A stretch of 64,000 nucleotides of DNA from DASTFP01 sp963744345 (GCA_963744345.1 CAVUTD010000015.1:62001-126000), one strand, 5' to 3'. Counted from the first letter of the stretch, positions 26,698 to 35,228 are shown. Program-made: numbers and translations. Notes: generated from the letters alone by a model not told the origin.

Positions 26698-29187
26698 ATG
26701 AACTTCGACGACATTTTCGAGACGGCGACCACACACCGACCATACGTCTACCAGTGTCGCCTCGCGTGTGGCGAACCCCCGAAAGCTGCCAACGGTAATT
26801 TGGAGAACCCTGATGAGGCGACTCGCCAATGGCTGAGTCGCCCGCACCCGGATGGCTGCCGCTCGCGGTTGATCAATATTCCGACAGGTCTCGGAAAGAC
26901 CGCAGCTGTCTTCCTCGCATGGCTCTGGAATCGGGTAATCGTAAATTCCATCAACAATCAGCGATCAAGTATCAACCAACACTGGCCTCGCCGCCTCGTT
27001 TATTGCCTGCCGATGCGCACGCTCGTCGAGCAGACACGGGACCACGTGTGTAACTGGCTGAGGAGTCTTGGGCTCAGCGAAAAGATCGGTGTCCATATCC
27101 TCATGGGCGGCGAAGAGCGTGAAGAGAACGCGTGGGATTTGTATCCCGAGCACGATGCTATCCTCATCGGCACCCAGGACATGCTGCTCTCGCGCGCGCT
27201 CAACCGCGGCTACGGCATGAGCCGCTACCGCTGGCCGATGCACTTCGGGCTGCTGAATAACGACTGTCTTTGGGTGCTTGATGAGGTCCAGCTCATGGGC
27301 GTGGGAGTGGAGACGAGCGCGCAGCTCGATGCATTTCGCGACAGGCTCGGCGCGTGGGGCGCCGCGCCGACGTGGTGGATGAGTGCGACGCTTGATGAAG
27401 CGCGTATTCAGACAGTCGATCAGCGCGCGCTTGGACGTGAGACCGACGAGATTTCGCTGTCGACAGACGAGTCCGCGAGCTTGGCCAGCCGCTTGAATGC
27501 GACTAAGCGGCTCACGCAGGCGGCGGTGTTCCTGAATCCGGCGACGAAGAAAAACTACGCGCGCGAGCTGGTGCGGTCCGTTGTGGAAAGGACCTCGCCG
27601 GACGCGCTGACGCTCGTGATCCTCAACCGCGTTCGCCGCGCGCAGGAGACGTATCGACAATTGCTGAAGCTGAAAATCCCTGCGGAGCAGATCGCCTTGA
27701 TCCACTCGCGCTTCCGGCGTGGCGATCGGAAAAGGCACGAACAACTCTTCTTCGGCAGCGGGAAGCGCATCGTCGTGGCTACGCAAGCTATCGAAGCCGG
27801 CGTCGATGTCTCGGCCCGCGTGCTGATCACCGAGCTGGCGCCATGGCCTTCGCTGGTCCAGCGGTTCGGGCGTTGCAATCGCTACGGCGAGTGCGCGGAT
27901 GGCACGGATGTTTTCTGGGTCGACGTGCAGCCAAGGGACGTGCGCGACGAGCTCGCTTTGCCTTACGATTTCGACGAATTCGCCGAAGCCCGGCGGCTGA
28001 TCACGCCGTTGGCCGACGCTAGCTCCGCTACGCTGCGCGCCGTCACGCATCAGCCGCCGCGCGTCATTCGCCCTGTCATTCGCCGGTGCGATCTGCTCGA
28101 CCTCTTCGACACGACACCTGACATCGCCGGCCACGATCTCGACGTTTCGCGCTACATCCGCGACGGTGACGACACTGACATCCAGGTCTTCTGGCGCGAG
28201 GTCGCCGAGCTGGAGCCCGCTGAGACGCACGGCCCGCACTCGGATGAGATTTGCCGCGTGCCGCTGCCGAGCTTCGCTGGCTTTTTGAAAAGGGACTCCA
28301 CGCGCGCGTGGCGGTGGAACCCTTTGAATGAACGTTGGGAGCGGGTGCAACGCGCGCGCCCCGGTGAAGTCGTGCTCTTGAGCGCGGCGAGCGGCGGCTA
28401 CAGCGAGACGCTCGGCTGGACCGGCGAGCCTGAGGATAAGCCGCAGCCGCTCTCCGTGCGCGGTCGCCGGCTAAATGGCTACAGCGATGATCCGCGCACT
28501 TTCCAGCGAGGCTGGGAAACCTTGCGCGATCACACACGCGCGGTGGTCGAGCAGATGGAGGCGCTGAGGGCCGCAGTCGGCTTTGAAGATCAATGTCGCG
28601 AAGCGCTCCACGCAGCGGCTGTGTGGCACGATGTGGGCAAAACCCACGAAATATTCCAGGAAATGCTCACCCGCGGCGCGCCGCCCGGGAAGACCAAAGA
28701 ACTCCAGGCAAAATCAGATGCGAACCGCGGCCGCCCTTTACGCAAAGCCTTCCGTCACGAACTGGCTTCGGCGCTGGCATGGCTGCAGCGCGGTCCGAAA
28801 CAGCACGCGCATTTCGACCTGATCGCGTTCATTATTGCCGCGCATCATGGCAAGGTCCGCTTGTCCATTCGTTCGCTGCCGAACGAAGACCCGCCGCCGG
28901 AGCCGGGCCGGCTGTTTGCCCGCGGAATCTGGGACGGCGATCCGCTGCCTGGCGGCGAGTTCAAGACCGCGCAGTTGAATGGGCAAAAGCTCGACCGCTT
29001 CGAACTTGATCTCGGCTACATGCAGCTCGGCCAAGACGATAATCGTGGCCCATCATGGCTCGCGAGGATGATCGCTCTGCGCGACGCTCCGAACCTCGGC
29101 CCGTTCCGCCTCGCGCTTCTCGAAACAGTCCTGCGCGCCGCCGATGCGCGCGCGAGCGCCGGTAAGGAGGAGATGGCAAAACCATGA
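26698..29187 (+). CDS. cas3: Cas3 helicase-nuclease, type I-G
   Basis: An 829-residue Cas3 in the I-G (I-U) arrangement, helicase first and HD nuclease at the C-terminus. Visible motifs are Walker A PTGLGKT at about 62, DEVQ at 195 (motif II), EAGVDVSARVLITE and QRFGRCNR near 388 (motif VI), and the HD site AVWHDVGKTHEIFQ at about 642-653, followed by FRHELASALAWL and IIAAHHGKVR. It unwinds and degrades target DNA after recruitment by Cascade. A short Asn/Gln/Ser-rich insert (VNSINNQRSSINQH) before the WPRRLVYCLPMRTLVEQT strand looks like an inserted DNA repeat. The stop overlaps the next gene by four bases. Confidence 0.95.
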   Translation: MNFDDIFETATTHRPYVYQCRLACGEPPKAANGNLENPDEATRQWLSRPHPDGCRSRLINIPTGLGKTAAVFLAWLWNRVIVNSINNQRSSINQHWPRRLVYCLPMRTLVEQTRDHVCNWLRSLGLSEKIGVHILMGGEEREENAWDLYPEHDAILIGTQDMLLSRALNRGYGMSRYRWPMHFGLLNNDCLWVLDEVQLMGVGVETSAQLDAFRDRLGAWGAAPTWWMSATLDEARIQTVDQRALGRETDEISLSTDESASLASRLNATKRLTQAAVFLNPATKKNYARELVRSVVERTSPDALTLVILNRVRRAQETYRQLLKLKIPAEQIALIHSRFRRGDRKRHEQLFFGSGKRIVVATQAIEAGVDVSARVLITELAPWPSLVQRFGRCNRYGECADGTDVFWVDVQPRDVRDELALPYDFDEFAEARRLITPLADASSATLRAVTHQPPRVIRPVIRRCDLLDLFDTTPDIAGHDLDVSRYIRDGDDTDIQVFWREVAELEPAETHGPHSDEICRVPLPSFAGFLKRDSTRAWRWNPLNERWERVQRARPGEVVLLSAASGGYSETLGWTGEPEDKPQPLSVRGRRLNGYSDDPRTFQRGWETLRDHTRAVVEQMEALRAAVGFEDQCREALHAAAVWHDVGKTHEIFQEMLTRGAPPGKTKELQAKSDANRGRPLRKAFRHELASALAWLQRGPKQHAHFDLIAFIIAAHHGKVRLSIRSLPNEDPPPEPGRLFARGIWDGDPLPGGEFKTAQLNGQKLDRFELDLGYMQLGQDDNRGPSWLARMIALRDAPNLGPFRLALLETVLRAADARASAGKEEMAKP
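26935..26985 (+). repeat. Low-complexity ATCAAC-type tract inside cas3
   Basis: Within the cas3 coding sequence a run of units like ATCAACAATCAGCGATCAAGT encodes the insert VNSINNQRSSINQH. It resembles the CTCAAC/ATCAAC intergenic repeats found at five other loci in the window. The frame is preserved. Confidence 0.5.
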
Positions 29188-29693
29188 AAGCGTCTTCGGT
29201 CAGAGCCATTTTCCAGACTCTTGACCAGCGCCGTGTTCGCTACCTCGTGGCCGGCGGTATGGCAGTGAATGCGTATGGTTTTCTGCGCTTCACCAAGGAC
29301 ATCGATTTTGTAGTCGAGCTTGCCCCGACGAACATCGCCGAGACCTTCGCTGCGCTCGACAGTCTCGGCTATCGTCCAAACGTGCCGATCACCGCCGCGC
29401 AATTCGCCGATGCCGGCAATCGCGAGCGCTGGATCCGAGAGAAGGACATGAAAGTGCTTCAGTTCTGGAGCGACATTCACCGTGAGACTCCAGTGGATGT
29501 CTTTGTCCAGGTGCCTTTCGACTTTGACGCTGAACGCAAGGCCGCGACGTGGAAGCAACTCGGAGAAATCGGACAGGTGCCTGTCGTATCTTTACGGACG
29601 CTCGTGCGGTTGAAACGCGCCGTAAACCGCGACCAGGATCGTATCGATTTGGATAACCTGCGCCTGCTCTACCCGAACGAAATCGACCGATGA
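29184..29693 (+). CDS. Nucleotidyltransferase (AbiEii/DUF6036-like) embedded in the cas operon
   Basis: A 169-residue protein with a minimal nucleotidyltransferase core: YLVAGGMAVNAYGFLRFTKD, then the paired metal ligands of KDIDFVV, and a third acidic strand in TPVDVFVQVPFDFD. The layout matches nucleotidyltransferases of toxin-antitoxin and abortive-infection modules, some of which add nucleotides to tRNA. Its start overlaps the cas3 stop by four bases, and its stop overlaps the csx17 start by four bases. A strong AAGGAGG lies 13 bases upstream of the start, so it is translationally coupled on both sides. It is not a standard I-G component. Toxicity or a role in interference is inference. 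Confidence 0.85.
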   Translation: MKASSVRAIFQTLDQRRVRYLVAGGMAVNAYGFLRFTKDIDFVVELAPTNIAETFAALDSLGYRPNVPITAAQFADAGNRERWIREKDMKVLQFWSDIHRETPVDVFVQVPFDFDAERKAATWKQLGEIGQVPVVSLRTLVRLKRAVNRDQDRIDLDNLRLLYPNEIDR

Positions 29694-32047
29694 ACGAGGA
29701 CACCGACGGCATTGATTGGAGCCTTACGACTTGGGAAGGAAGTCGTCGCGAACAGCTTCGCCGCTGGGCGCAGCTCACTCTCGATGAGATTCTCCAGGCG
29801 CAGGAAGAGATGGCGGAACTGGCTAAAAAATCGGCGCCGCCCGGCGCCATGGCGACCGGGTACGTCGCAGAGATGCCACCCGCCTACCACGCGGGCAATG
29901 TCTTGCCTGATCGAGGACTCCAGCTTTCCGGCTGCGCGCCCGTGCCGCTGGCGAGCTATTTGAAAGCGCTTGCGGTGTTGCGGCTCGTTGCCGAGCAGGC
30001 GGACCCAAACGCGGTCGGCTCGTGGAGCAACGAGGCTTTCTGTCTTCGTTCCGAGGTGGCGCAAGAGCAACTCGTCGCCTTCTTTCAACACGACTACCGG
30101 CCCAGCCCGATCGTCGCGCCGTGGAATGGCGGCTCCGGCTTCTATCCCAAGGACAATCGCGAGGCGATGAGCGCGATCTCGGCGAGTGAAGCGGATCGCT
30201 TTACCAGCTATCGGAGTGTTATTCAGGCCGCGAGGGATGTGCTCGCGGCGGCCGGTGAGAATGACAAAGCGCAGTTCCTGGAGCTGTGCCGCGGCACACT
30301 CCCCGAGGAAGCGCTCCAGTGGCTTGACGCCGCGTTCGTATTGAGCCAGGACGGTCCAAGGTATCCGCCGCTGCTCGGCACAGGCGGCAACGACGGCAGG
30401 CTCGAGTTCAGCAATAACTTCATGCAGCGCCTCGTCGCGGTGATCGATCCGCAGACCGGCGAGCCGGCGCCTCATTCCGAGCAGTGGCTGCGAGCGGCGC
30501 TCTTCGGCGGTGCGGCGCGCGTCGAGCCGGTGAAGGCACCTATTGGCCAGTTCTTCCCCGGCGCCGCGGGTGGCGCAAACAACAGCTCCGGATTCCTCGG
30601 CGAATCGCTGGTCAACCCGTGGGATTACATCCTCATGATTGAAGGCGCGCTCCTCTTTGCCGCGGCATCGGTCAAGAAACTCGAAGCCGCTGCACCGGGC
30701 CAGCTCGTCTATCCGTTTTGCGTGCGGCAGACTACAGTCGGCTATGCCAGTGCGGCAGGTGCCGACGCCGAACATACGCGGCCCGTCGAGATGTGGCTGC
30801 CGATCTGGACCCGGCCGGCCACCTCGCCGGAGCTGCGCGCGTTGCTCGGCGAAGGCCGCGCCCAGGTGCAGGGGCGGGCAGCGCGCGACGGGGTCGATTT
30901 CACGCGGGCGGTCGTCACGCTCGGCGTCGATCGGGGCATCAGCGAGTTTCAGCGCTACGGCTTCCAGGTGCGTAACGGCCTGGCCTATTTCGCGACGCCG
31001 CTGGAGCGCGTCGCTGTTCAGAGAAACGCGCGCGCCGATCTGCTCTCCGACATCGACCAGTGGCTCGACCGTTTCCGCGGCAAAGCCGGCGGCGAAAACG
31101 CACCCGGTTCCGTCGCGCGGGCGTTGCGCAATCTCGAAGCCAGCAGCGTCGAGCTGTGCAAGGAAGGCTCCGCCCCGCGCGTGCAGCGCGTGCTCATTGA
31201 GCTCGGCCAGTGCGAGCGCGCGCTGGCGCAGAGTTTGAAGTGGACAACCGAAAACTTCCTTACGCCTGTTCCGCCACTGAGCGGCCAGTGGCTCCGCGCC
31301 GCGGAGACGGGCACACTCGAGTTCCGTCTCGCCGCCGCGCTCGCCTCGCTGCAAGGCCGTTACGCCGGGAAATGGATGCCGCTCCGCGTGCACATGGAGC
31401 CCGTCGTCTTTGGTCGCCGCAAAGATCGTACGTGGATCGGCTGGGAAATGAATCCCGGCCCCGACCTCGTCTGGCACTGGCCCGCCCTCATTGATTCACT
31501 CAACGCCGCTTTCACGCGCCGACTGCTGCACGCCCGCGACGAGCGCGGCCTTTCCGACAGCAGCAAAGTCTCCATCTCCTTCGCCGATCTCGCCGACTTC
31601 GTCGAAGGCGACCGCGCGGACCGGGACATCGAGGAACTGCTCTGGGGACTGAACCTCATCGACTGGACCGCGATTGCCGATACAGACCTCCCCTCCGGCC
31701 CCACCGACGACGATCCGCCCCCTTCCTCGCTTTACGCGCTGCTGAAGCTCTGCTTCACCCGTTCCGCCACCCGCGAAGAGCCAGGCCCGCTCGACCCCGC
31801 GATCCACCGTCACGCCGCGCACGGCGACGGAAAAACCGCCAGTCGCCTCGCCGCCCGCCGTCTGCGCGCCTCCGGCCCCTCGGCTGCCGTCGATCATTTT
31901 CCCCTACGCGGCCCCCTCGTCCGCCGCACTGCGGCCGCGCTGATCTTCCCGCTGCGCCCACGGCAGATTTTTCAGCTCCGCTACGCGATTCTGCGACAGG
32001 AAGACCCGAACCACAACCCGCAACCACACTATGACCCAGCCGATTAA
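29690..32047 (+). CDS. csx17: Csx17 (Cas8-like large subunit, type I-G) with N-terminal extension
   Basis: 785 residues. The Csx17 domain begins near residue 74 (LQLSGCAPVPLASYLKALAV) and contains IVAPWNGGSGFYPKDNREA and a C-terminal SRLAARRLRASG region. It is the large subunit of the I-G Cascade, expected to recognise the PAM and recruit Cas3. Residues 1-50 are extra: IDWSLTTWEGSRREQLRRW then LTLDEILQAQEEMAELA. This resembles short proteins I recall being encoded beside nucleotidyltransferases like the one just upstream, so the gene looks like a partner-Csx17 fusion. Internal ATGs at 29849 and 29873 could start a standard Csx17 but lack a clear ribosome site. The gene overlaps csb1 by 17 bases. 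Confidence 0.9.
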   Translation: MNEDTDGIDWSLTTWEGSRREQLRRWAQLTLDEILQAQEEMAELAKKSAPPGAMATGYVAEMPPAYHAGNVLPDRGLQLSGCAPVPLASYLKALAVLRLVAEQADPNAVGSWSNEAFCLRSEVAQEQLVAFFQHDYRPSPIVAPWNGGSGFYPKDNREAMSAISASEADRFTSYRSVIQAARDVLAAAGENDKAQFLELCRGTLPEEALQWLDAAFVLSQDGPRYPPLLGTGGNDGRLEFSNNFMQRLVAVIDPQTGEPAPHSEQWLRAALFGGAARVEPVKAPIGQFFPGAAGGANNSSGFLGESLVNPWDYILMIEGALLFAAASVKKLEAAAPGQLVYPFCVRQTTVGYASAAGADAEHTRPVEMWLPIWTRPATSPELRALLGEGRAQVQGRAARDGVDFTRAVVTLGVDRGISEFQRYGFQVRNGLAYFATPLERVAVQRNARADLLSDIDQWLDRFRGKAGGENAPGSVARALRNLEASSVELCKEGSAPRVQRVLIELGQCERALAQSLKWTTENFLTPVPPLSGQWLRAAETGTLEFRLAAALASLQGRYAGKWMPLRVHMEPVVFGRRKDRTWIGWEMNPGPDLVWHWPALIDSLNAAFTRRLLHARDERGLSDSSKVSISFADLADFVEGDRADRDIEELLWGLNLIDWTAIADTDLPSGPTDDDPPPSSLYALLKLCFTRSATREEPGPLDPAIHRHAAHGDGKTASRLAARRLRASGPSAAVDHFPLRGPLVRRTAAALIFPLRPRQIFQLRYAILRQEDPNHNPQPHYDPAD

Positions 32048-32993
32048 CTTCGACGCATTGAAAACCGAGCCGCGCCTGCTCATCGAGGCGCGACTGAGAC
32101 CCATCGCCGGAACGCGATTTCAGCCCACCGGATTTCCCGATCTTGGCGCGGCGACTTACCGGTTGCCGGATAGCACTGAGATGCTGCTGGTCGAGTCGGC
32201 GCAGAGCATGGCCAATCGGCTGGAGAATGTCTGCTGGGACGCGACGGCGAAGGATTGGGTAGCGCCGTTGCGCGGGCTGCCTTACGTCTCGGCCGTGAAC
32301 GACGATGGCGAGGAGATCACCAACTCCCTGCTCGAAGCTCACCGGCTGAACAGCCCATACATCCTCGAAAGCAGCGACAAGAGCTTTGCCGACACGCTGA
32401 AGGAGGAACTCGCCATCGCCGAGAACGCACCGGTCGATCTGCGGCTGCTGACGAAAACGTTGCTGAAATATGACGTGAACGCGCTGCTGCATGGCGTCTT
32501 CATCGCGAAGTCCGATATCGCTGGCGGACGGATGCGGCTGCCGCGTGCGCTGACGGCGTTCATCGAGGCGCGCAACATCCAAATCACGTCGAGCGGTGGC
32601 GTGAAAAACGACCGCGTCAACCCCGAGGGCGACACGCGGCGCGGTTTCGGCAACGTGCCGTTTCACCGCGACGAATACTGCGGCGAGATTACCGCGTTTT
32701 TTGTGCTCGATCTGGCGCTGATCCGCGGGTTCGGGCTCGGCGAGGATGTCGAGCGGCTGCTCGTGGCGGTCGCGCTTTACAAGATCCAGCGGTTTGTGCG
32801 CGAAGGGCTGCGGCTGCGCACGGCGTGCGACCTGGAGATCGATGGCGATAATGGCGGCGTGATCGTGAAACGACCAAAGGCATTCGAGTTGGCGTCCATC
32901 GAGCAGCTCGAGGCGGCCTTACCGTCGCTGGTGAAAGCCGCAGCCGTGGGCTTTGCGAAGCCGGCGCGCACCGAGGTGAAATTCACCGTCTAG
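32031..32993 (+). CDS. csb1: Csb1 (Cas7 family, type I-G)
   Basis: A 320-residue Csb1/GSU0053 protein, the Cas7-type backbone subunit that coats the crRNA. Diagnostic stretches are LLIEARLRPIAGTRFQPTGF, MLLVESAQSMANRLENVCWD, LLKYDVNALLHGVFIAKSDI, RMRLPRALTAFIEARNI and FHRDEYCGEITAFFVLD. The start overlaps the csx17 end by 17 bases, so the two are coupled. The length is normal. No changes in the conserved regions were noted. Confidence 0.93.
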   Translation: MTQPINFDALKTEPRLLIEARLRPIAGTRFQPTGFPDLGAATYRLPDSTEMLLVESAQSMANRLENVCWDATAKDWVAPLRGLPYVSAVNDDGEEITNSLLEAHRLNSPYILESSDKSFADTLKEELAIAENAPVDLRLLTKTLLKYDVNALLHGVFIAKSDIAGGRMRLPRALTAFIEARNIQITSSGGVKNDRVNPEGDTRRGFGNVPFHRDEYCGEITAFFVLDLALIRGFGLGEDVERLLVAVALYKIQRFVREGLRLRTACDLEIDGDNGGVIVKRPKAFELASIEQLEAALPSLVKAAAVGFAKPARTEVKFTV

Positions 32994-33007
32994 ACGAGGG
33001 TGATGCG

Positions 33008-34543
33008 ATGATCACAATTGCGCTGCGTTTTCCCTGCGGGCGTTTTCACGCGACCCCTTGGGGGCGCCACGTCAACGAAGGCGCCGTGGAATGGCCGCCA
33101 TCGCCGTGGCGCTTCATGCGCGCGCTCATCGCGACCTGGCATTTGAAAAACAAGGAACACATCAGTGAGCAGACGATGCGCGGCCTCATCGAGACGCTCG
33201 CCGTGGCGCGACCATCGTTCTGGATGCCCCCGGCGAGCACCGGGCACACGCGGCACTACATGCCTTTCAACGAGGGGCGAAACGAGAAGACGACGAAGGT
33301 CTTCGATACGTTTGTGCACAGTGGGGAGCCGATGCGCGTCTTCTGGCCGGTGCACCTAGATGAGACCGCGCGGGGCGCTTTCGAAGCGCTGCTCAGTCAT
33401 CTCGGCTATTTCGGCCGTGGCGAAAGCATTGTGGACGCCTGGCTTTGCAACGGCGATGCGAACGACCGGACGCCCAACGCGGAGCCGCTCGCGCCCGGAG
33501 CATCGCCGGAGCCGACTCACGAGATCGTTTCCCTGCTGGCTGCGATGCCGCCGGAGACTTTCGCTGCGTGGCGAGCGTCGGTTCGGCCAGCCGCGGAACA
33601 GGCGCCCGCGCGTGGACGCCGTCGCGGTCGGCAAGCGCAAGCTGCGATCCCGCAGAGCCTTTTCGAAGCGCTGCTCGCGGACACTGGCCAGTTGCAGAAA
33701 TCCGGCTGGAATCTTCCGCCCGGCTCCGAGCAAGTGCCATACGTGCGCAGCCGCCTTGCCCTCCAGCCAGCGCCGCTGCGCCGCATTCCTGCGGAGCGCG
33801 CAGCGCCAACAGTCGCCCGCTTTGCCATCGCCAGCCAGGTCCTCCCGCGTCTCACGCAGACGATCTCCGTGGCCGAGCGGGTGCACGATTCGCTAGTCAA
33901 GATTTCTGAGAGCGCTCCTGTGTTCACGGGCCGTCTCACTGATGCGCAGCCAATGCTCAACCATCAGCACGCGCACATCTTCTGCGAGCCGGGCACTGCG
34001 CGCGATGCGCTCGGCGCGATCACCGTTTACGCGCCGATGGGCTTCGACCGCGCGGCGGTACGGGCGCTCCGGTCGCTGCGCCGCGTGTGGGGACACGGCG
34101 GCCACGACTTGCAGTTGATGCTCATCGCGTTGGGCGATCCCGCGGATTTCGCAGAGACCACGCCGCTTTTCCAAACCGCGACGCGCTGGCGATCGCTGAC
34201 GCCATTCGTTCCGACGCGCCATCCCAAACACCATCGCAATGGCCGCGAAAAGATCGACGCCGATGGCTGGCACATTGGCTCGCCCCGCCACGACCTGCGC
34301 CGGCTGATGATCGAATCGGGAAAGCCGCTGCCGACGAAGATCGAGATCGTCGATTTCGCCGAAGTGAACGGCCGCAAACTGCGCTGGCTGCAATTCCAGC
34401 GCAGCCGCCGACATGGCGAAGGACTCCATGCCGGCGAGTTTGGCTACGGGTTCCAACTCACGTTCGCTGAGCCGGTCCATGGCCCGCTGGCCCTCGGTTA
34501 CGGCGCGCATTTTGGCCTCGGCCTCTTCGTTCCTGCAGAGTGA
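33008..34543 (+). CDS. csb2: Csb2 (Cas5-Cas6 fusion, type I-G)
   Basis: A 511-residue Csb2/GSU0054 protein. The N-terminal half is Cas5-like (MITIALRFPCGRFHATPWGR, WPPSPWRFMRALIATWHL, RHYMPFNEGR). The C-terminal half is Cas6-like and ends with a Gly-rich stretch, FAEPVHGPLALGYGAHFGLG. It would cap the crRNA 5' end and cut the repeat RNA below its stem. An Arg-rich linker (APARGRRRGRQAQAA) joins the halves. It starts 14 bases after csb1 and closes the effector block. Adaptation genes resume only at 37162. Confidence 0.93.
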   Translation: MITIALRFPCGRFHATPWGRHVNEGAVEWPPSPWRFMRALIATWHLKNKEHISEQTMRGLIETLAVARPSFWMPPASTGHTRHYMPFNEGRNEKTTKVFDTFVHSGEPMRVFWPVHLDETARGAFEALLSHLGYFGRGESIVDAWLCNGDANDRTPNAEPLAPGASPEPTHEIVSLLAAMPPETFAAWRASVRPAAEQAPARGRRRGRQAQAAIPQSLFEALLADTGQLQKSGWNLPPGSEQVPYVRSRLALQPAPLRRIPAERAAPTVARFAIASQVLPRLTQTISVAERVHDSLVKISESAPVFTGRLTDAQPMLNHQHAHIFCEPGTARDALGAITVYAPMGFDRAAVRALRSLRRVWGHGGHDLQLMLIALGDPADFAETTPLFQTATRWRSLTPFVPTRHPKHHRNGREKIDADGWHIGSPRHDLRRLMIESGKPLPTKIEIVDFAEVNGRKLRWLQFQRSRRHGEGLHAGEFGYGFQLTFAEPVHGPLALGYGAHFGLGLFVPAE

Positions 34544-34695
34544 ACACCTCGGACTACATCCGCATCGACCCCTTGCCGCAGAAGCAGTGGGACGGCGTTC
34601 GCGGTGTGAATCGAACATCAACCCGGCCCGTGGTGCCGCACGAACTTGATGCAAACGCAGAACGAGCCGTCTACGTCTTGGGATTACGCCCATGA
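34540..34695 (+). CDS. Possible small ORF overlapping the csb2 stop
   Basis: A GTG at 34540 overlaps the csb2 stop by four bases and opens a 51-residue frame (VNTSDYIRIDPLPQKQWDGV then VVPHELDANAERAVYVLGLRP). I do not recognise it. The coupled overlap favours translation, but the length and lack of homology mean it could be the eroded start of a gene that once linked csb2 to the adaptation genes. Confidence 0.3.
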   Translation: MNTSDYIRIDPLPQKQWDGVRGVNRTSTRPVVPHELDANAERAVYVLGLRP

Positions 34696-34807
34696 CCAGA
34701 AACCCGACTCTCGAGCGATTATCGGATTCCAACGTGCTCTTCCACGGATATCAATTAACCGGGGCTACGCGCGTGTATGGCGCATCATACTGTGGGACGC
34801 TGCCTTT

Positions 34808-34856
34808 GCTCCTTATCATCCGCGCTAATCTGCGAAATCCGCGGTTCAACAACCTT
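34808..34856 (+). repeat. Dispersed ATCCGCG-type repeat, copy A
   Basis: This tract, built of CCGCGCTAATCTGCGAAATC units and ending GCGGTTCAACAACCTT, is repeated with about 90% identity at 35371-35420. The two copies flank the first broken toxin-antitoxin module. Confidence 0.8.
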
Positions 34857-34885
34857 CCGTCGGACGGCACCGGCATGGCTCAGAG

Positions 34886-34907
34886 TTGACCATATCAACA
34901 TGGTCAA
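34886..34907. promoter_or_regulatory. Operator-like palindrome upstream of the broken Phd antitoxin
   Basis: Perfect inverted repeat TTGACCAT, six-base spacer ATCAAC, ATGGTCAA. It ends 15 bases before the ATG of the Phd-like remnant, where Phd/PIN-type antitoxins usually bind to repress their own operon. That it binds this antitoxin is inference. Confidence 0.55.
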
Positions 34908-34922
34908 ATAGCCTTATTAGTC

Positions 34923-35159
34923 ATGAACGAGATGTTGATCTCTGAGTTCAAGGCGCATTGCATTGCGGAAATCAAGAAGGTGCATCGCACCGGCAAAGCG
35001 CTCACGATTACCTTTCGCGGCAAACCGATCGCGTAGGTGGTACCGCTGTTGGCGAAGAATGACGCAGCAGTGAAACTCGGATCGCGTCCTGGCGAAGCCG
35101 TAATCAGGCTGCAGCTGGCGCAAGTGGGCTTCGCCGACGAATGGGAGATCAACCGCTGA
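34923..35159 (+). pseudogene. Phd-type antitoxin remnant with in-frame TAG
   Basis: The frame reads MNEMLISEFKAHCIAEIKKV, then GKALTITFRGKPIA, a TAG at 35034, then VVPLLAKNDAAVKLGSR and a C-terminal GFADEWEINR. The N-terminal part is a Phd/YefM-like DNA-binding antitoxin, and the C-terminal helix would wrap the toxin. The internal stop splits the two functions. A PIN-toxin fragment follows directly, so this is a dead toxin-antitoxin pair. Confidence 0.75.
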
Positions 35160-35162
35160 ACT

Positions 35163-35228
35163 TTGGTAACGGCCGATGATCGCATTTTGCAATGGAAACA
35201 CGTGGCGTCCGTCGATCCTCGAAAATGA
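35163..35228 (+). pseudogene. C-terminal fragment of a PIN-domain toxin
   Basis: Right after the antitoxin remnant, LVTADDRILQWKHVASVDPRK and a stop match the last strand and helix of PIN toxins, where an Asp-rich L-x-T-A-D-x-R-I-L segment contributes metal ligands. The first hundred or so residues are deleted. Confidence 0.6.

Noticed and set aside
26965..28350. 461-residue minus-strand ORF opposite cas3
   Set aside because: It mirrors the strongly conserved cas3 frame on the other strand and has no domain. High-GC genes commonly keep the antisense frame open.
29669..32666. Long minus-strand ORFs (602 and 303 residues) opposite csx17 and csb1
   Set aside because: Antisense shadows of well-identified cas genes; Arg/Ala-rich with no recognisable fold.
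33893..34732. 279-residue minus-strand ORF opposite csb2
   Set aside because: Same reasoning as above: the plus strand encodes a conserved Csb2 and the antisense frame has no motif.
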